A DNA stretch of 6,001 nt from Gemmatimonadota bacterium. GTDB lineage: Bacteria; Gemmatimonadota; Gemmatimonadetes; Longimicrobiales; Gaopeijiaceae. A program made the position numbers and the translations under genes. The stretch spans positions 1 through 6,001 of the forward strand of contig JAHHMJ010000434.1 of the NCBI GenBank assembly GCA_018678395.1, given 5' to 3'. The notes beneath the pieces are model-generated. The model was not told the DNA's origin and ran no database searches. It saw only the letters and a program-made list of their open reading frames with translations. Positions 4,003 to 6,001 of this stretch are shown here, piece after piece. Numbering within the stretch: position 1 is the stretch's first letter; every line of letters begins with the position of its first letter.

Positions 4003-6001
4003 ATGCAACGGTCCTCTTCGCTCCTCTCCGTCCTCGTAGCCGGCGCGCTGCTCGCCGCCCCCCTCACCGCCCAGCAGGGCACCCGGCTGCTGCGCGATCC
4101 GGCGGTGGGGCCGGATCGGATCGCCTTCGTGCACGCGAACGACATCTGGACGGTCGGGCGCGACGGCGGGGCCGCGGTGCGGCTCACCAGCGACGAGGGC
4201 GGCGAGACCGCGCCGGCCTTCTCGCCGGACGGCTCGATGATCGCCTTCAGCGGGCAGTACGGGGGCAACACCGACGTGTACGTGGTCCCGGCGGAGGGAG
4301 GGCAGCCCACACGGCTCACCTGGCACCCCGGCGCCGACGTGGTGCAGGGCTGGACGCCGGACGGGCGTGTGCTCTTCACTTCGGGGCGCGAAGGCCAGCC
4401 CACGATGTCGACGAAGTTCTTCACCGTGGCGGCTACCGGGGGACTCCCCGAAGCGCTCGCCATCCCACGCGCGGACAACGGCGAACTGTCCGGCGACGGG
4501 GGCTTCGTCGCCTATCAGGAGGTCGGCTTCTGGGATCCGGGCTGGCGCAACTACCGCGGCGGCCAGGCCCAGCCGATCTCCGTGGTCGACATGTCCGACT
4601 ACTCCCGCCGCTTCACCCCGTGGGAGGGGGAGCGCCACGTCGAGCCGACGGTGATGGACGGGGTCGTCTACTACATCTCGGAGCGGGACTACGCCGGTAA
4701 CGTCTGGTCGTGGAATCCCGCCTCCAGAGAGGAGCGGCAGCTCACGACGCACGCGGACTTCGACGTGATGAGTCTCGACGCCGGCTTCGGGACGGTCGTC
4801 TACGAGCAGGGCGGCTACCTGCACGAGCTCGATCCCGCGACGGGCGCCTCGCGTCCGCTCGCGATCGAGGTCGCGGGAGACCAGAGCTGGGCCCGCACCC
4901 GGTGGGAGGAGGTGACCCCGAATCGGCTGCGTGACCCGCAGCTGTCGCCGACCGGCCAGCGCGCGCTCTTCGAGTACAGGGGCGATCTCTTCACCGTGCC
5001 GCGCGAGGACGGCAGCTGGCGCAACATCACCCGCTCGCCGGGTGTGGCCGACCGGCACGCGGTGTGGTCGCCCGACGGCGTCCACATCGCGTGGTTCAGC
5101 GACGCGGACGGCGAGTACGGGCTGATGGTGGCCGACCAGGACGGCGCGAACGCGAGACGGATCGAGATCCCGGACGCGACGTTCTACTTCCGTCCAACGT
5201 GGTCGCCGGACGGGTCGAAGCTCGCCTTCACCGACACGGACTACCGCGTGCTCGTGCTCGACCTCGAAAGCGAGGCGCTGACGCACGTCGACACCGACCG
5301 CTACGCGCACCCCGAGCGGTCGATGAATCCCGTGTGGTCGCCCGACTCCCGCTGGGTGACCTACGCGCGCAGGCTCGACAACCATCTGCGGGCCGTGTTC
5401 GTGCACGACACGCAGACGGGCACGACCTCGCAGCTCACCGACGGCATGGCGGATGCCATCGACCCGGTCTTCGACGCCTCGGGTGAGCACCTCTACTTCC
5501 TGGCGTCGACGAACTACGGCCTCAATACGGGCTGGCTCGATATGACGTCGTACGACCGGCCCACCACGTATGCCCTCTACGTGACGTTGCTGGCCGAGGG
5601 CACGCCGTCTCCCTTCCTGCCGACGAGCGACGAGGAGTCGGTCGACGAGGAGGGCGGGGACGGAGCCGACGCCGAGGGCGACGAGGGTAGCGAGGACGTG
5701 GCGGTGGTGATCGATCTGGGCGGAATCGAGCGGCGCATCGTGGGCGCGCCGGGCCTCGGCACCCGGAGCTTCACCGGCCTGGTGCCCGGGCCGGAGGGGC
5801 ACGTCTTCGTGACCGAGTCCGCGCCCGGCCAGGGGACGGTGCTCCATCGGTACGCCGTCGAGGATGCCGACGAGACCGAGTTCGCGAGCGGCATCAACGG
5901 CGCGTGGGCCTCCGCCGACCGCAGCGCACTCCTCATTCGCGATGGCTCGCAGTGGCGCATCGTCAACGCCGCCGGTGGGCCGCCCAGCGACGGTTCCGGT
6001 A
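4003..6001 (+). CDS. Tricorn-type S41 peptidase, exported, N-terminal part (runs off the right edge)
   Basis: The window holds 666 residues with no stop. Residues 1-23 are a clear signal peptide (SLLSVLVAGALLAAPLTA, likely cut before Gln24), so it acts in the periplasm or outside, unlike archaeal cytoplasmic tricorn. A beta-propeller follows, with PD40-like strands at about 71-82 (PAFSPDGSMIAF), 114-125, 312-323, 353-364 (AVWSPDG), 398-409 (PTWSPDG), 443-454 (PVWSPDS) and 488-499. The WRNYRGGQAQ segment at 181-190 is characteristic of tricorn proteins rather than of TolB or PD40-amidohydrolases. An acidic linker at about 543-565 (13 of 23 residues Asp/Glu) precedes IDLGGIERRI at 570-579, the start of the second propeller. 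Tricorn proteins cut peptides to short products using a C-terminal Ser/His tetrad beside a PDZ domain; that part, about 400 residues more, is not in view. Start 4003 is the only ATG in frame giving a signal peptide, though no Shine-Dalgarno precedes it. Confidence 0.9.
   Translation, partial: MQRSSSLLSVLVAGALLAAPLTAQQGTRLLRDPAVGPDRIAFVHANDIWTVGRDGGAAVRLTSDEGGETAPAFSPDGSMIAFSGQYGGNTDVYVVPAEGGQPTRLTWHPGADVVQGWTPDGRVLFTSGREGQPTMSTKFFTVAATGGLPEALAIPRADNGELSGDGGFVAYQEVGFWDPGWRNYRGGQAQPISVVDMSDYSRRFTPWEGERHVEPTVMDGVVYYISERDYAGNVWSWNPASREERQLTTHADFDVMSLDAGFGTVVYEQGGYLHELDPATGASRPLAIEVAGDQSWARTRWEEVTPNRLRDPQLSPTGQRALFEYRGDLFTVPREDGSWRNITRSPGVADRHAVWSPDGVHIAWFSDADGEYGLMVADQDGANARRIEIPDATFYFRPTWSPDGSKLAFTDTDYRVLVLDLESEALTHVDTDRYAHPERSMNPVWSPDSRWVTYARRLDNHLRAVFVHDTQTGTTSQLTDGMADAIDPVFDASGEHLYFLASTNYGLNTGWLDMTSYDRPTTYALYVTLLAEGTPSPFLPTSDEESVDEEGGDGADAEGDEGSEDVAVVIDLGGIERRIVGAPGLGTRSFTGLVPGPEGHVFVTESAPGQGTVLHRYAVEDADETEFASGINGAWASADRSALLIRDGSQWRIVNAAGGPPSDGSG

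Noticed and set aside
3913..5847. 644-codon minus-strand open frame
   Set aside because: It is antisense to the tricorn-type peptidase, which has clear motifs and a signal peptide. The minus translation is rich in Arg/His/Val/Gly repeats without any recognisable family.
4003..6001. TolB or PD40-amidohydrolase identity for the right-hand gene
   Set aside because: The GGQAQ segment, the acidic linker and the following IDLGGIERRI match tricorn proteins better; final proof needs the C-terminal part outside the window.

Overview
This window comes from a high-GC bacterial chromosome with strong G/C bias at third codon positions. The tricorn-type peptidase with a signal peptide ending in 'APLTA|QQ', the TPR protein and the acyl-CoA synthetase together fit Gemmatimonadota or a similar GC-rich, protein-degrading, fatty-acid-using lineage. 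That placement is inference from sequence style; there is no rRNA or other phylogenetic marker here.

Layout: (1) Positions 1-1417, plus strand, hold a tight three-gene run. It starts with the 3' end of a membrane protein, overlaps a 153-aa VTT/YqaA-like (DedA-related) membrane protein, and then overlaps a 286-aa exported TPR-like protein resembling the RMDN family. Both junctions are short overlaps with good Shine-Dalgarno sites, so this looks like one translationally coupled envelope operon whose promoter lies left of the window. (2) Positions 1418-1491 are a short convergent spacer with a 12-bp tandem repeat. (3) Positions 1492-3186, minus strand, encode a complete ACSF2/FadD-type acyl-CoA synthetase with all ANL motifs. 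(4) Positions 3187-3423 are a G-rich spacer containing a perfect 8-bp inverted repeat around an AT-rich centre. (5) Positions 3424-3798, minus strand, encode a small VOC-fold (glyoxalase/bleomycin-resistance-like) protein that appears to lack the glyoxalase I metal ligands. (6) Positions 3799-4002 are a divergent spacer with GC-rich hairpins. (7) From 4003 to the right edge, plus strand, is the N-terminal 666 residues of a secreted tricorn-type S41 peptidase: signal peptide, beta-propeller with PD40-like repeats, and an acidic linker. The PDZ and catalytic core lie beyond the window.

The genes do not form one obvious pathway. The left operon concerns the envelope, the minus-strand genes concern acyl activation and possibly small-molecule binding, and the right gene concerns peptide breakdown outside the cytoplasm. 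I see no CRISPR array, mobile element, tRNA, rRNA or defence system. The most unusual items are the coupled YqaA-like/RMDN-like pair and the symmetrical sequence upstream of the acyl-CoA synthetase. Most of the window is ordinary housekeeping or accessory metabolism.
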